Shown: one piece after another, positions 1 to 8,442 of the stretch | Layout of the letters: the number at the start of each line of letters is the position of its first letter | Position numbering within the stretch: position 1 is the first letter of the stretch | IMG/VR virus record: IMGVR_UViG_3300006033_000066 | Span: 1 to 35,357 of that record | Length of the DNA: 35,357 nt | Source: a virus | Strand: one strand, 5' to 3' | Made by a program: the position numbers and the translations under genes | Notes under the pieces: generated by a model | Databases searched by the model: none | Seen by the model: the letters and a program-made list of their open reading frames with translations, nothing else | What the model was told of the DNA's origin: nothing

Positions 1-1
1 G

Positions 2-3000
2 CTTTCCCAGGCACTCTCCGCTGGACAGATCCGACTGATGGACTGGCGATCGCTTACTAACGTTGGTCTTGGTAACAAGAACATGCAGCGTGGTATTCTG
101 GATATTGCTCTGGCTATGGGCACTCTTGAGGGTAAGAGCATTACTGCTGCCGATATTCAGCGTGACTTCAACGGGTCGCTTGAGAAGGGCTGGCTCACGG
201 CCGATGTGATGAGCAACTATCTCAAGATCATGTCTGGGGATATGGATGCTGCAACTCAGGCCTCCCTTGGGCTTTCTGACGCACAGATATCGGCCTTTGC
301 CAAGCAGCAGAACACCGCTGAAGAGGCCGCAACTAAGGTCCGTACCTACACACAGCTTCTCAGCACCCTTCGTGAGTCGGTGGGTTCGGGTTGGTCACAG
401 ACCTTCGATATTCTCCTTGGCGACTTTGAGGAGGCCACCGAGCTCTTCACCAATATCAACAACACTCTTGGTGGTATGATTGGTGCGGTCAGCGAGGCTC
501 GCAATAACCTTCTCCAGGACTGGGCGGATGCCGGCGGTCGCACCGCACTCATCGACACTCTGGCTAAGGCATTTGGTCTCCTCATGGATATCATGCGCCC
601 TGTCACGCTTGCCTTCCAAGACATATTCCCGCCTGTCACTGGTGAGATGCTGTTTAATATCACTAAGCGCGTTCAGGACTTCATTGAGTCACTTCAGATC
701 ACTGCAAATGTGACCAACGATCTCCGTCAGACTTTCAAGGGCGTCTTTGCCATATTTAGCATTGTCTGGTCGGTGGTTAAGGCTGCTGCTGGGGCTTTTG
801 GCGAACTCTTTGGGGTTGCCGCGGGCGGGGCTGGGAGCATCCTTGGCGTAACCGCCTCTATCGGTCGCTTCTTTGTTAAGGTGGACGAGGCAATCAAGTC
901 TGGAACGGGCCTGACTCGCTTCTTTGATGGTCTTGTTGCGGTGCTTAAGGTGCCGCTCAACCTTTTCAAGACTCTTATCGGCTTTATCGGTGTCATCATC
1001 GAAGAGGTTGGTAAGCTGGACATGTTCCAGTTCGACAATGTGGCTGGTCGCCTTAACGATCGCATGGAATCTCTGTCTAAGACGGGTGAGTTTGTCGCTA
1101 ATGTCTTTGCGGGCTTTGGCGATGTGCTCAAGAGCGTATGGAACTTCTTTGGTCCGTTTGCCGAGACGGTGGGTAAGTTCTTTGCCGGGCTTGGCGGCGC
1201 TATAGCAGACTCCTTCCAGAACGGTAACTTCAACACTCTGTTGGACTTCCTTAACACTGGTCTCTTTGCAACTGTCGTCGTGATGATATCCAAGTTTGTC
1301 AAGTCCATCAAGGGCACCTTAGACAGTCTTGGCTCCGGTGGTGGGCTTATTGACACTATCAAGGGCGTCTTTGGCGAGCTTAGTGGTACACTCCAGGCTA
1401 TGCAGGGACAGCTCAAGGCTAAGACCCTCCTCATGATTGCAGGAGCGGTAGGCATTCTTACCCTTTCTGTCATTGCTCTGTCAATGATCGACTCGGCTAA
1501 GCTGTTCATCGCACTAGGCGCTATCACGGTCATGTTTACCCAGCTTGGACTTGTCATGTACGCGTTTGACCGTATGTTTGCAATAACAAGCGGTGCAAAG
1601 ATGGCGATATTGGCCGCAGCAATGATCGGTATGGCTACCGCGATGGTTATATTTGCTGGTGCTGTTGCTATTCTTGGCGCAATGGACGCAGAAAGCCTTA
1701 CTCGAGGTCTTATTGGTCTTGCCGGGGCTATGGGTATTATGACATTAGCCATGCTCATAATGTCAAAGGCCGGACCGGGCGCAATACTAGGTTCTATAGG
1801 TATCGCCATTGCTTCTGGCGGAATATTGATTCTTGCGGGGGCACTAAAGGTACTAGCGACTCTCAGTTGGGATGACATAGGTCGAGGTCTTACCGCGCTT
1901 GGCGGGGCATTAGGGATATTGGCTCTTGGGTTGACCTTAATGAGTGGGTCTATTGTCGGAGCAATCGCCCTTACGACCGCTTCTGTGGGTATCCTTGTTA
2001 TTGCTGCTGCGCTTAAGGTCTTCTCAACTCTTAGTTGGGACGACATTGGAAGGGCTATGGTTCTTCTTGCTGGCACGCTCGCCATATTAGCGCTTGGACT
2101 TACACTTATGTCTGGCGCTATTCCTGGAGCAATAGCAATGGTTATCGTCGCCGGAAGTTTGGTCGTTCTTGGCGGGGCTCTAAAGATATTCTCTACGCTA
2201 GACTGGGAGGGTATCGCTAGAGCCATGGTTCTTCTAGGAGGTACCATGGCTATCTTGGCAATAGGTCTAAACCTTATGTCCGGGGCAATCCCCGGCGCGA
2301 TAGCTTTGATGTTCGCCGCTGGTGCCTTAGCTGTTATTGCTGGTGTTCTGGTTGTCTTAGGCGGGATGTCTTGGGAGCAGATTGGGACGGGCCTTGGCGC
2401 ACTTGCACTTGGGCTCGGACTTATTGCTCTTGCAGGTTATGCCCTTACGCCAGCTCTTCCGGGGCTTCTAGGGCTTGGCGCTGCCATGCTGTTGTTTGGT
2501 TTGGGGGCTCTTGCTGCCGGAGTTGGTATGACAGCAATCTCAATTGCGCTTACCGCCTTCTCTATAGCAGGCGGAGCTGCTATAACATTCTTGGTTGCAG
2601 CAGTTAGCGCTTTGGCTGGGCTTATTCCATTCGTAGCAAAGCAAATTGGTCTAGGCCTTATCGCAATCGCGGAAGTTATTGGCGATAGTGGTCCTCAGAT
2701 TCTTGAGGCAATATCTGCGATTCTCCAAGCACTAATCCAAGCCCTAATAGAGGTTATTCCGCCGCTCATTGAGGCTGCCGTACTGCTCATAACTGAGTTG
2801 GTGGCCGCTTTGATTGTTCTTATTCCACTCCTTGTCGACGCCGGTATGAAACTTGTAATCGGAATTCTGGATGGAATAGCTAAGAATATTGGACAGGTTG
2901 TTGAGAAGGGTGTCGATCTAATTGTCGCGCTTCTCGACGGTATCGGTAAGGCCATCCCCAGGCTGCTTATTGCTGGCGCGGATCTCGTTATTGATTTCCT

Positions 3001-3664
3001 CAACGGTATCGCAACCACAATTAGGGAGAAGTCGTCTGAGTTCCAGGATGCTGGTATCAACATTGCCAACGCCATTATCGAGGGTATGACTGGTGGCATC
3101 ACAAAGGGTATCACTACTGTCATTAACTCGGTAAAGAATATGGCAACGAACGCGCTCAACGCGGCTAAGAAGGCCCTTGGTATTGCCTCTCCCTCTAAGG
3201 AATTCAAGGAGGTTGGTAAGTTCTCAACTGAGGGTCTGGCTAACGGTCTGACTGCCTTCTCAAGCATATCTGAGAAGGCGGCTGGTAACCTGGGTAAAAA
3301 CACTCTCAAGTCGCTTAAGAAGTCCATGGCTAACGCCGGCGACTTTATGCGCTTTGGCGGTATGGACACCCAGCCTACCGTTCGTCCCGTGTTGGATCTG
3401 ACAGCCATCAAGCGCGACGCAGGTCTTATTGGCACTATCATTGGCGGTCAGTCACTCTCTGTCGAAGGCCCCACGGCCCGAGTCACTGCAGTGTCTGCCG
3501 ACTACGAGGACTACCAGGAGGCTATGGCCGAGGCTAACGGTCCTAAGACTGAGGTCAACATGACTCAGAACAACTACTCTCCGAAGGCACTTCCTGCTTC
3601 GGAGATATATCGTCAAAGCAAGAACCAAATGTCTATCCTGAAGGGAGAACTCGAGAGTGCTTAG
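2..3664 (+). CDS. Tape measure protein (5' partial)
   Basis: This is the tail tape measure protein, which sets tail length and passes through the tail tube during DNA entry. The open frame runs to the left edge, so the N terminus is missing; the first visible residues precede an internal ATG at 38, which I do not take as the start. About 1220 residues are visible. The middle is extremely hydrophobic (Ala/Gly/Leu/Ile), with about five tandem units of roughly 56 residues between about 1690 and 2520, each starting near a W-D/E-x-I/L motif (SWDDIG, DWEGIA, SWEQIG) and containing LMSG. The C-terminal third has amphipathic helices and ends in a polar tail. Length, composition and position just upstream of distal-tail genes all fit the family. 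The stop overlaps the start of the next gene by 8 bases, showing translational coupling. Confidence 0.93.
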   Translation, partial: LSQALSAGQIRLMDWRSLTNVGLGNKNMQRGILDIALAMGTLEGKSITAADIQRDFNGSLEKGWLTADVMSNYLKIMSGDMDAATQASLGLSDAQISAFAKQQNTAEEAATKVRTYTQLLSTLRESVGSGWSQTFDILLGDFEEATELFTNINNTLGGMIGAVSEARNNLLQDWADAGGRTALIDTLAKAFGLLMDIMRPVTLAFQDIFPPVTGEMLFNITKRVQDFIESLQITANVTNDLRQTFKGVFAIFSIVWSVVKAAAGAFGELFGVAAGGAGSILGVTASIGRFFVKVDEAIKSGTGLTRFFDGLVAVLKVPLNLFKTLIGFIGVIIEEVGKLDMFQFDNVAGRLNDRMESLSKTGEFVANVFAGFGDVLKSVWNFFGPFAETVGKFFAGLGGAIADSFQNGNFNTLLDFLNTGLFATVVVMISKFVKSIKGTLDSLGSGGGLIDTIKGVFGELSGTLQAMQGQLKAKTLLMIAGAVGILTLSVIALSMIDSAKLFIALGAITVMFTQLGLVMYAFDRMFAITSGAKMAILAAAMIGMATAMVIFAGAVAILGAMDAESLTRGLIGLAGAMGIMTLAMLIMSKAGPGAILGSIGIAIASGGILILAGALKVLATLSWDDIGRGLTALGGALGILALGLTLMSGSIVGAIALTTASVGILVIAAALKVFSTLSWDDIGRAMVLLAGTLAILALGLTLMSGAIPGAIAMVIVAGSLVVLGGALKIFSTLDWEGIARAMVLLGGTMAILAIGLNLMSGAIPGAIALMFAAGALAVIAGVLVVLGGMSWEQIGTGLGALALGLGLIALAGYALTPALPGLLGLGAAMLLFGLGALAAGVGMTAISIALTAFSIAGGAAITFLVAAVSALAGLIPFVAKQIGLGLIAIAEVIGDSGPQILEAISAILQALIQALIEVIPPLIEAAVLLITELVAALIVLIPLLVDAGMKLVIGILDGIAKNIGQVVEKGVDLIVALLDGIGKAIPRLLIAGADLVIDFLNGIATTIREKSSEFQDAGINIANAIIEGMTGGITKGITTVINSVKNMATNALNAAKKALGIASPSKEFKEVGKFSTEGLANGLTAFSSISEKAAGNLGKNTLKSLKKSMANAGDFMRFGGMDTQPTVRPVLDLTAIKRDAGLIGTIIGGQSLSVEGPTARVTAVSADYEDYQEAMAEANGPKTEVNMTQNNYSPKALPASEIYRQSKNQMSILKGELESA

Positions 3665-4478
3665 TCTTTTAGAAGTAAGAACAGATCAGGGCCTCTTGCT
3701 GTCTCTCCCGCTGTTTGACCAGAGTGACGGATTCCTTATCAAGGATATTCAAGGGTTAGACCCCGTAGACGCCACTCTCGTATATTCGAGTATGGCGAGC
3801 CAGGACGACGAGCAGGAGCAATCCAGCAAGCGTGTTAAGCGCAACGTCGTCCTCAAACTGGGTTATAACCCCGATTACGTCAACACGACGGTAAAGGCGC
3901 TTAGGGATACTCTTTACGGGTTCTTTATGCCTAAGTCGCAGGTTAAACTCCGGTTCTACTCTGACGATATGCCGACGGTGGAGATTGTGGGGCGCGTTGA
4001 GAAGCTTAACGCGCCCCTCTTCGCCAAAGATCCTGAAGCAACTATATCCATACTGTGTGCTAAGTCCAGTTTCTACGCCTTGGACACCTTAACGTTCGGT
4101 GGTAACACAACGGCTGGGACCACCGAAACGTTAAGGACCTATGACGGCTCAATCGAGACTGGAGGGTTGTTCAGAATATTGCCCGATCGCACTATGAGCG
4201 GGTTTACCATCCACAACACCCTCCCGGATGACTCTGTGGAGTCTCAGGAGTTTGTATTCCCGCTTCTGGCTGGGGATATTCTTGAGATTAACAGCGTTAA
4301 CCTTAGTAAGAGCGCCCGACTTACTCGATCGGGTGTCACAACGTCGGTCCTGTACGGTATCTCGCCATATTCTAAGTGGCTTAACCTCTATCCGGGGGTG
4401 AACAAACTTCGCGTTGCGGCGTCTGGTGCAGCAGTGCCCTGGACGTTCGCCTACATCAACAAATACGGAGGGCTTTAA
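3657..4478 (+). CDS. Distal tail protein (Dit-like)
   Basis: A 273-residue protein directly after the tape measure gene, where siphophages encode the distal tail (Dit) hub protein joining tail tube to baseplate. It starts at GTG 3657, inside the end of the tape measure gene, with AAGGGAG about ten bases upstream. The sequence is beta-rich, with alternating hydrophobic strands. An N-terminal half with a KRVKRNVVLKLGY segment resembles the tube-like domain, and a galectin-like C-terminal half follows. There are no transmembrane segments. Its last base is shared with the next start (TAATG), so the two tail genes are coupled. The call rests on synteny and composition more than on one diagnostic motif; minor tail protein is the safe fallback. 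Confidence 0.72.
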   Translation: MLSLLEVRTDQGLLLSLPLFDQSDGFLIKDIQGLDPVDATLVYSSMASQDDEQEQSSKRVKRNVVLKLGYNPDYVNTTVKALRDTLYGFFMPKSQVKLRFYSDDMPTVEIVGRVEKLNAPLFAKDPEATISILCAKSSFYALDTLTFGGNTTAGTTETLRTYDGSIETGGLFRILPDRTMSGFTIHNTLPDDSVESQEFVFPLLAGDILEINSVNLSKSARLTRSGVTTSVLYGISPYSKWLNLYPGVNKLRVAASGAAVPWTFAYINKYGGL

Positions 4479-5884
4479 TGGAGCTATACACGCTCGACGG
4501 CCTTCTAAGGCGTACGGAGCTTGTCGAGGGGTTCGAGTCTTATATTTGGACCGAGCGCTACTCAGACCTTGGCGAGTTGCAGATCGTAGCTCCATCATCA
4601 CAGCAGTTCCGTAACCTTTTGCCCTCGGGTACCTTCCTCGGGCTCTCTGAATCGCGCCGTGTCATGCAAATTGAGACGGTCGAAGATGTAGAGTCCGAGG
4701 ATGGCACCAAGAAGCTTAAGTTCACCGCCACCGAGATAACCAACATATTCAAAGACCGTATTGCCATGACTGGTATTGCGGGTACTGAGGTTAACACTTG
4801 GCGTAAAACGGCAACTCCTCGTGGCATAATTGAGGCCTTATTTGACTACGTTTGTCGATTCGGGACGTCAGACGCAGGCGATGAGTTACCTCTGCTTGTC
4901 TCGGGTAGCCTATATGCTGCCGGAAACCTACCTGAGGACACCGACACGTACACTGTCGAGCGACCGACGGGCCCTTTATTTGACGCGATAAAGGAAATTG
5001 CCGACGTTTGGGACTTAGGTTTCCGGATGTACAAGGGCGACGACGATGGTACGCTATATTTCGACGTCTACAAGGGTAACGATCGTACGACTAACCAGTC
5101 GACCCTTAACGCTGTTATATTCTCGGAGGAATTGGATTCGCTGCAGAGCGTTTCTGAACTTACGAGTGTCGCTAAGTCAAAGAATGTCGCCTTCGTCAAA
5201 AACGACTACTACACCGTTGTCGTTTACGGCGCCGGTGCTAGCGCAACTACCTCGGGGTTCGCCAAGCGGACTCTGAACGTCGACGCAAGCGATATTCGCT
5301 ATTTTGAGCGCACTAACACGATACCCAGTGATTCCGAGATAGCCATAAATAAGGCTATTGGTCTCAAAGAGGCTCTTACTGCGCAGAAAGACGCGCTGCA
5401 GAAACTCCTTGACAAGGTACGCTTTGACGCCGGAGAAGCAGCGGTCATTACGGCGTTTACTACGGATATGGTGACGGCAACACTGCTCACCTCCGGAGAA
5501 AAAACGCTTATCGACGCTGAGGTTACTGCCTCTACAGCGCTTGAGGCGACTGAGTACACCAATATGGTTAACGCGCTTGTCCAGAGAGGCGAAGAGGAGT
5601 TGGCTAAGCACCGCTCCATATCAGCCTTCGACGGAGAGATCACCCAACTTAGCCCCTACAAGTACAACAGGGATTACCAGATGGGCGATCTTGTCGAGAT
5701 GCGTAACGGGTCTGGGCTTACCAATCAGATGCTTGTAACAGAGCAGATATTTGTGTCCGACGAAGCGGGCGAGCGAGCATATCCGACGCTTACAATCAAA
5801 CTGTTCATCACTCCCGGTTCCTGGCTGGCTTGGGAGAACACACAGGTCTGGCTGGATGCTCCCGGCACCTGGTCCGAGGCCTAG
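4478..5884 (+). CDS. ReqiPepy6 Gp37-like tail protein
   Basis: A 468-residue protein resembling the Siphovirus ReqiPepy6 Gp37-like family, a baseplate or tail-tip component of many Gram-positive phages. The N terminus (MELYTLDG, then E-GFESYIWTERYSDLGE) with GxFLGLSESRRVMQIE is typical: a short strand-rich domain describing a binding hub. The middle carries RPTGPLFDAIKEIAD. The C terminus has DYQMGDLVEMRN followed by a VTEQIF segment and a final TLTIKLF strand. The start codon overlaps the previous stop. The protein probably sits below the distal tail ring and holds the fibre encoded downstream. The family is recognisable from memory of its pattern; a profile search was not possible here. Confidence 0.8.
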   Translation: MELYTLDGLLRRTELVEGFESYIWTERYSDLGELQIVAPSSQQFRNLLPSGTFLGLSESRRVMQIETVEDVESEDGTKKLKFTATEITNIFKDRIAMTGIAGTEVNTWRKTATPRGIIEALFDYVCRFGTSDAGDELPLLVSGSLYAAGNLPEDTDTYTVERPTGPLFDAIKEIADVWDLGFRMYKGDDDGTLYFDVYKGNDRTTNQSTLNAVIFSEELDSLQSVSELTSVAKSKNVAFVKNDYYTVVVYGAGASATTSGFAKRTLNVDASDIRYFERTNTIPSDSEIAINKAIGLKEALTAQKDALQKLLDKVRFDAGEAAVITAFTTDMVTATLLTSGEKTLIDAEVTASTALEATEYTNMVNALVQRGEEELAKHRSISAFDGEITQLSPYKYNRDYQMGDLVEMRNGSGLTNQMLVTEQIFVSDEAGERAYPTLTIKLFITPGSWLAWENTQVWLDAPGTWSEA

Positions 5885-5899
5885 AAAGGGGTTTGACAA

Positions 5900-6145
5900 A
5901 TGGCTGTTGGAGATGACGCCCTTGCGGCTGGATATTCCCTTGTCCCCGACACGGGTGAGGACGGTAAGGTCAAGTGGGGGGCTCGAGAAATCAACCGAAC
6001 GCGAGATTTTATCGCTCAGGTTAAGGCTTCTCTGCCCACAGGTAAGGCTGGATACCGAGCTGCAGCGGGTATCACGGCTGGTACCGCCGATCCTCTCAAC
6101 TCGTTCGGGGATAATGGGGATATTTATCTCAAGATTCTAGCGTAA
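5900..6145 (+). CDS. Small tail-associated protein
   Basis: An 81-residue protein between two tail genes, with an AAAGGGG ribosome site 12-16 bases before its ATG. It is glycine- and alanine-rich with no membrane segment. It contains an INRTRDFIAQVK helix and a C-terminal NSFGDNGDIYLKIL stretch. Proteins of this pattern, often with a GDxYL ending, lie next to tail fibre genes in actinophages, and the C-terminal repeat looks like a fibre tip or linker. No enzymatic motif is visible. It is likely a virion minor tail component, inferred from position; the function is unproven. Confidence 0.6.
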   Translation: MAVGDDALAAGYSLVPDTGEDGKVKWGAREINRTRDFIAQVKASLPTGKAGYRAAAGITAGTADPLNSFGDNGDIYLKILA

Positions 6146-6146
6146 T

Positions 6147-6965
6147 ATGGCACAGACACAAAGAATCTCTTATACGTCTGCCGGCCAACCGATCATCGAG
6201 CTAAATCTCGGTGCGGATATTGTCGCGCAGTCGCAGTCGGGTAACTATTCCGTCGTCCGTATTAGCGCACAGGGTATTAGACGCTCTGGTAGTACCTCGT
6301 TCTCAAACAACAATGGTTCGCACGTCTGTGCCATTGACGGTTACGCGGGTTCTGCTAGCAGGTCTGGTACCCTTCCCTCGGGTGTCCCCATTAACACCAT
6401 ATCCTGGGACGTCTCTGCCGATATCACAATCGCTCACGACGCTGACGGCAACAAGAGTGCCGTGACACTAAGGCAGACGCAGTCCGGATGGCACCCAACG
6501 GACGTGCGGACGGCTTCCTTTGGCGGATTCCCTCGAATTCCTAAGGCGCCTAGTGCCCCTGGAACCCCAACGTTCACAGAGGTCCTTCCAACGTCCGTAA
6601 GGGTGTCTTGGACGGCCTCTGCGGACAATGCGGGCTCCGCAATCACGGGATATTTGCTTCGCTACTGGCCTAACGCGGAGGGTACTGGCGCGTATGTCGA
6701 CGTATCTTCGACGAACGACCTTTCCCGGGTTGTTTCGGGCCTTACTCCGGGGCAGCAGTACCGTTTTGTAGTATACGCTATGAACGGCTCCCACGCTGTA
6801 TATTCGGTGGCCTCTGGAGCTGCTGTCGTCCGCACGCTCTCGGGTATGTGGTCTAAACTGGCTGGGGTATGGTACCGTACAATCCCTTACGTCAAGGTAA
6901 ATGGTATCTGGACGGCTGTGAGTGTATTTATTAAAGATGCCGGCGTGTGGAAGCGCGGCGGTTAA
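6147..6965 (+). CDS. Minor tail/fibre protein with fibronectin type III domain
   Basis: A 272-residue probable fibre protein. Residues 1-130 form a serine- and glycine-rich beta region (GNYSVVRISAQG, then SWDVSADITIAHDADG) like the N-terminal part of phage fibre proteins that bind or shape around polysaccharide. Residues about 133-228 are a fibronectin type III domain, seen in the PSAPGTPTF entry strand, the VRVSWTAS strand, the GYLLRYW strand and the GLTPGQQYRFVVYAMN segment. The C terminus repeats W-x-VxGxW-like units (MWSKLAGVWYR, VKVNGIWTAV, KDAGVWKRGG), a small repeat typical of phage fibre ends. It starts one base after the previous stop, so it is co-translated. It is probably exposed on the tail tip for host surface binding. 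Confidence 0.82.
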   Translation: MAQTQRISYTSAGQPIIELNLGADIVAQSQSGNYSVVRISAQGIRRSGSTSFSNNNGSHVCAIDGYAGSASRSGTLPSGVPINTISWDVSADITIAHDADGNKSAVTLRQTQSGWHPTDVRTASFGGFPRIPKAPSAPGTPTFTEVLPTSVRVSWTASADNAGSAITGYLLRYWPNAEGTGAYVDVSSTNDLSRVVSGLTPGQQYRFVVYAMNGSHAVYSVASGAAVVRTLSGMWSKLAGVWYRTIPYVKVNGIWTAVSVFIKDAGVWKRGG

Positions 6966-6981
6966 CAAAAAAGGAGAAGAA

Positions 6982-7368
6982 ATGACTGATTCAAACGAGA
7001 ACACGCCTCCCACCGGAGGTTTCGTGCTTCCCGCTAAGTACTACGAGTTCGTCAAGTGGTTCGTTCTGATTTTCCTGCCGGGTCTGAGTAGCTTCTACTA
7101 CGGCCTCTCTCTTATTTGGGAGGGCGTCCCTGCTGCAGGTCAGGTTGTTGGTACTCTCGCGCTTCTCGCGACGTTCCTCGGCCTTATCTTGGGTGTTTCT
7201 AACCGAAACTTCAAGGCTCAGGGTGCTGACGGATATTTGAACGCGGCCATCGACGGCGATAACGTCGTATTCTCGCGTATTGCGCTTCCCAATATCACGG
7301 CGGAGGAGCTCACTCGCAAGAAGAGTGTTACCATCCAGGTTAACCCCACTTTCGGAGCCTCGCAGTAA
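6982..7368 (+). CDS. Holin (Dp-1-like)
   Basis: A 128-residue membrane protein. I chose ATG 6982 because a strong AAGGAG lies 6-11 bases upstream; an upstream in-frame start would overlap the fibre gene. Two transmembrane segments are clear: one around KWFVLIFLPGLSSFYYGLSLIW and one around VVGTLALLATFLGLILGV, followed by SNRNF and a soluble C-terminal tail of about 60 residues. This layout (short polar N terminus, KYYEFVKW, Pro-Gly break, two helices, LGVSxxxF end) matches the Dp-1-type holin family, which makes membrane holes at lysis. No endolysin is visible in this window. The C-terminal tail is longer than in the smallest family members and may regulate timing. Confidence 0.82.
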   Translation: MTDSNENTPPTGGFVLPAKYYEFVKWFVLIFLPGLSSFYYGLSLIWEGVPAAGQVVGTLALLATFLGLILGVSNRNFKAQGADGYLNAAIDGDNVVFSRIALPNITAEELTRKKSVTIQVNPTFGASQ

Positions 7369-7384
7369 AAACACGCGTTATAAT
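7360..7384 (+). promoter_or_regulatory. Phage promoter copy 1
   Basis: TCGCA at 7360-7364, ACAC at 7371-7374, and TATAAT at 7379-7384 followed by GACACC. This is one of ten copies with the same spacing of 14 bases between TCGCA and the -10 box. It begins inside the stop region of the holin gene and drives the gene starting at 7407. There is no TTGACA-type -35 box. Confidence 0.85.
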
Positions 7385-7406
7385 GACACCTCTGAAAGGA
7401 TATCGC

Positions 7407-7703
7407 GTGTTTCCCAAGAAAACCAACGCAGAAACCTCGACGCTTGTCGACGTGAAAAACGCCATTACCTCAGCCCTCGGAAACGAAGAGCCTGGTACTG
7501 AAATCTACGAAAAGCTCCTCACGGAACTGGAACGTGTAGAGGCCATGATCACCAAGAACCCCTCTTGGTCCTTCAAGCCCTCTGCCGACACCATTCTCAA
7601 CGGAGTCTTTACGCTGCTCAGTATCCTCTTCATCACGAAGCACGAGTCTCTGAACGTCATCACATCGAAAGCTGTCGGTTTTCTGCCGAAGCTCATGAAG
7701 TAA
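7407..7703 (+). CDS. Small lysis-region membrane protein
   Basis: A 98-residue protein. I chose GTG 7407, preceded by GAAAGGA 7-13 bases upstream. The longer in-frame ATG at 7383 lies within the TATAAT box and so is probably upstream of the transcript start. The sequence has a charged helix (IYEKLLTELERVEAM) and then a segment KPSADTILNGVFTLLSILFI with HE and NVITSKAVGF, a pattern seen in small phage proteins that follow holins or sit near membrane-protein blocks. One hydrophobic segment (about residues 62-76) suggests membrane association. It may assist lysis or act with the membrane proteins downstream; the function is not known. Confidence 0.7.
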   Translation: MFPKKTNAETSTLVDVKNAITSALGNEEPGTEIYEKLLTELERVEAMITKNPSWSFKPSADTILNGVFTLLSILFITKHESLNVITSKAVGFLPKLMK

Positions 7704-7726
7704 CACACTCACCCACACAGATGTAC

Positions 7727-7784
7727 AAAACCGAAAGGACTTGTAAACGCCGCAACTAGGCCGATACAAGTCCTTTCGGTTTTA
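7727..7784. terminator. Terminator closing the tail/lysis operon
   Basis: A perfect 19-bp inverted repeat (arms 7727-7745 and 7765-7783, loop of 19 bases). The 5' arm starts with AAAA and the 3' arm ends in TTTT, so it can stop transcription from either side. It sits just after the last lysis-region gene. Confidence 0.85.
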
Positions 7785-7802
7785 CACTGCCTTTAAGTTT
7801 TC

Positions 7803-7817
7803 CCTCTTGTATCACTT
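7803..7817. repeat. Dispersed CCTCTTGTATCACTT repeat, copy 1
   Basis: A 15-base sequence found again without mismatch at 28322-28336. Its core TCTTGTATCA also appears three times near 32572-32696. Here it abuts the TCGCA element of promoter copy 2, so it could be a regulator site. Confidence 0.5.
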
Positions 7818-7841
7818 CGCAAGATATACACGGGTTATACT
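7817..7841 (+). promoter_or_regulatory. Phage promoter copy 2
   Basis: TCGCA at 7817, ACAC within the spacer, and TATACT at 7836-7841, with the same 14-base gap as the other copies. The GACACC tail is replaced by GAAAGGAG, which is the ribosome site of the next gene. The leader is therefore extremely short. Confidence 0.75.
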
Positions 7842-7855
7842 GAAAGGAGTTCCAA

Positions 7856-8065
7856 ATGGAAAAACTATCTGATTTCGCATTTGAGATCACCCCTGAAAAC
7901 ATCGAGTACATTCGACGCGCCACCGGTCTCCCGGAAGCAACGCTCAAAGCAAACCTTAACTGGATTGTTTACCGCGATGCCCTAACCTATTACCAATGGC
8001 AAGTCGTCCCTCCTCGAGAATTCAAGGCAACTCACCCGACAGTTACGCCCCATATTCCCCTTTAA
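7856..8065 (+). CDS. Hypothetical 69-residue protein
   Basis: A small soluble protein starting at ATG 7856 after GAAAGGAG, under promoter copy 2. It has an acidic N-terminal half with a helix (ITPENIEYIRRATGLPEATLKANLNWIVYRDAL) that resembles a small helical bundle or DNA-binding helix pair, and a proline- and threonine-rich C terminus. I do not recognise the family. It is the first gene of the accessory block, and its stop overlaps the 5' arm of a terminator. The separate promoter and terminator make it a single-gene unit. Confidence 0.65.
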   Translation: MEKLSDFAFEITPENIEYIRRATGLPEATLKANLNWIVYRDALTYYQWQVVPPREFKATHPTVTPHIPL

Positions 8066-8098
8066 AACTAACAGCCCCTAACACGGGCTTTAGTTTTT
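8064..8098 (+). terminator. CTAACAC-loop terminator A
   Basis: Inner stem AGCCC (8073-8077)/GGGCT (8085-8089), loop CTAACAC (8078-8084), outer stem AAAACTA (8064-8070)/TAGTTTT (8091-8097) and a T run. It ends only 16 bases before the next start codon. One of four members with the same loop. Confidence 0.85.
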
Positions 8099-8114
8099 GC
8101 CAAGAAAGGATATT

Positions 8115-8441
8115 ATGCCTCTACCAACGCCACCCATGTATTACAAATCGGCCTCAGTGGTTCTCAGAATGCGATCTGACGGTGTTTTAACCCTTAAGAG
8201 TTTATATTCGGTCAAACAAAGACAAGGACACGCAGCGGAGCTTCTACGGCTTATTTGTGAGTATGCGGACGAGCATAGATTAGATATAGAGCTCGAGGCT
8301 AAGCAATACGGACATACAAGAGGTCTTGACAACCAGGGGTTAGTTATATTCTACGGTAAGTATGGGTTTGTCTTGAATGGGGGTTCTACGCCGGATCATT
8401 TGCTAATGCTTAGACGGTCGCAGGATTTACACGGGGTATAA
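8115..8441 (+). CDS. GNAT-family acetyltransferase-like protein
   Basis: A 108-residue protein. I chose ATG 8115, preceded by GAAAGGA; a TTG at 8097 lies in the terminator T run. The QRQGHAAELL segment (about residues 35-44) matches the acetyl-CoA pyrophosphate loop (Q-x-x-G-x-A/G), followed by a helix, an IELEAK strand, and LVIFYGKYGF, the typical helix before the last GNAT strand. At 108 residues it is a minimal GNAT fold. It would transfer an acetyl group to an amine; the target is unknown, but phage GNATs can modify host proteins or small molecules. Its stop codon TAA is part of the TATAAT box of promoter copy 3. Confidence 0.78.
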   Translation: MPLPTPPMYYKSASVVLRMRSDGVLTLKSLYSVKQRQGHAAELLRLICEYADEHRLDIELEAKQYGHTRGLDNQGLVIFYGKYGFVLNGGSTPDHLLMLRRSQDLHGV

Positions 8442-8442
8442 T
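8418..8442 (+). promoter_or_regulatory. Phage promoter copy 3
   Basis: TCGCA at 8418, TTACAC in the spacer, and TATAAT at 8437-8442 with the fixed 14-base gap. It overlaps the last codons of the acetyltransferase gene. No gene follows for 200 bases, so the product is probably an RNA. Confidence 0.82.

Noticed and set aside
727-2247. A 506-codon open frame on the - strand within the tape measure gene
   Set aside because: It mirrors the + strand codon pattern, is low-complexity (Pro/Ala/Ser), has no ribosome site and lies wholly inside a convincing gene.
2695-3441. A 248-codon - strand frame
   Set aside because: Same reason: antisense shadow of the tape measure gene with no start signals.
7383-7406. 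Start of the lysis-region gene at ATG 7383
   Set aside because: That ATG overlaps the TATAAT box of promoter copy 1, so it precedes the expected transcript start; GTG 7407 has its own ribosome site.
8073-8098. H-type pseudoknot between the CTAA of the loop and the downstream TTAG
   Set aside because: There are no linker bases to cross the stems, so the fold is sterically unlikely; a plain extended hairpin explains the covariation better.
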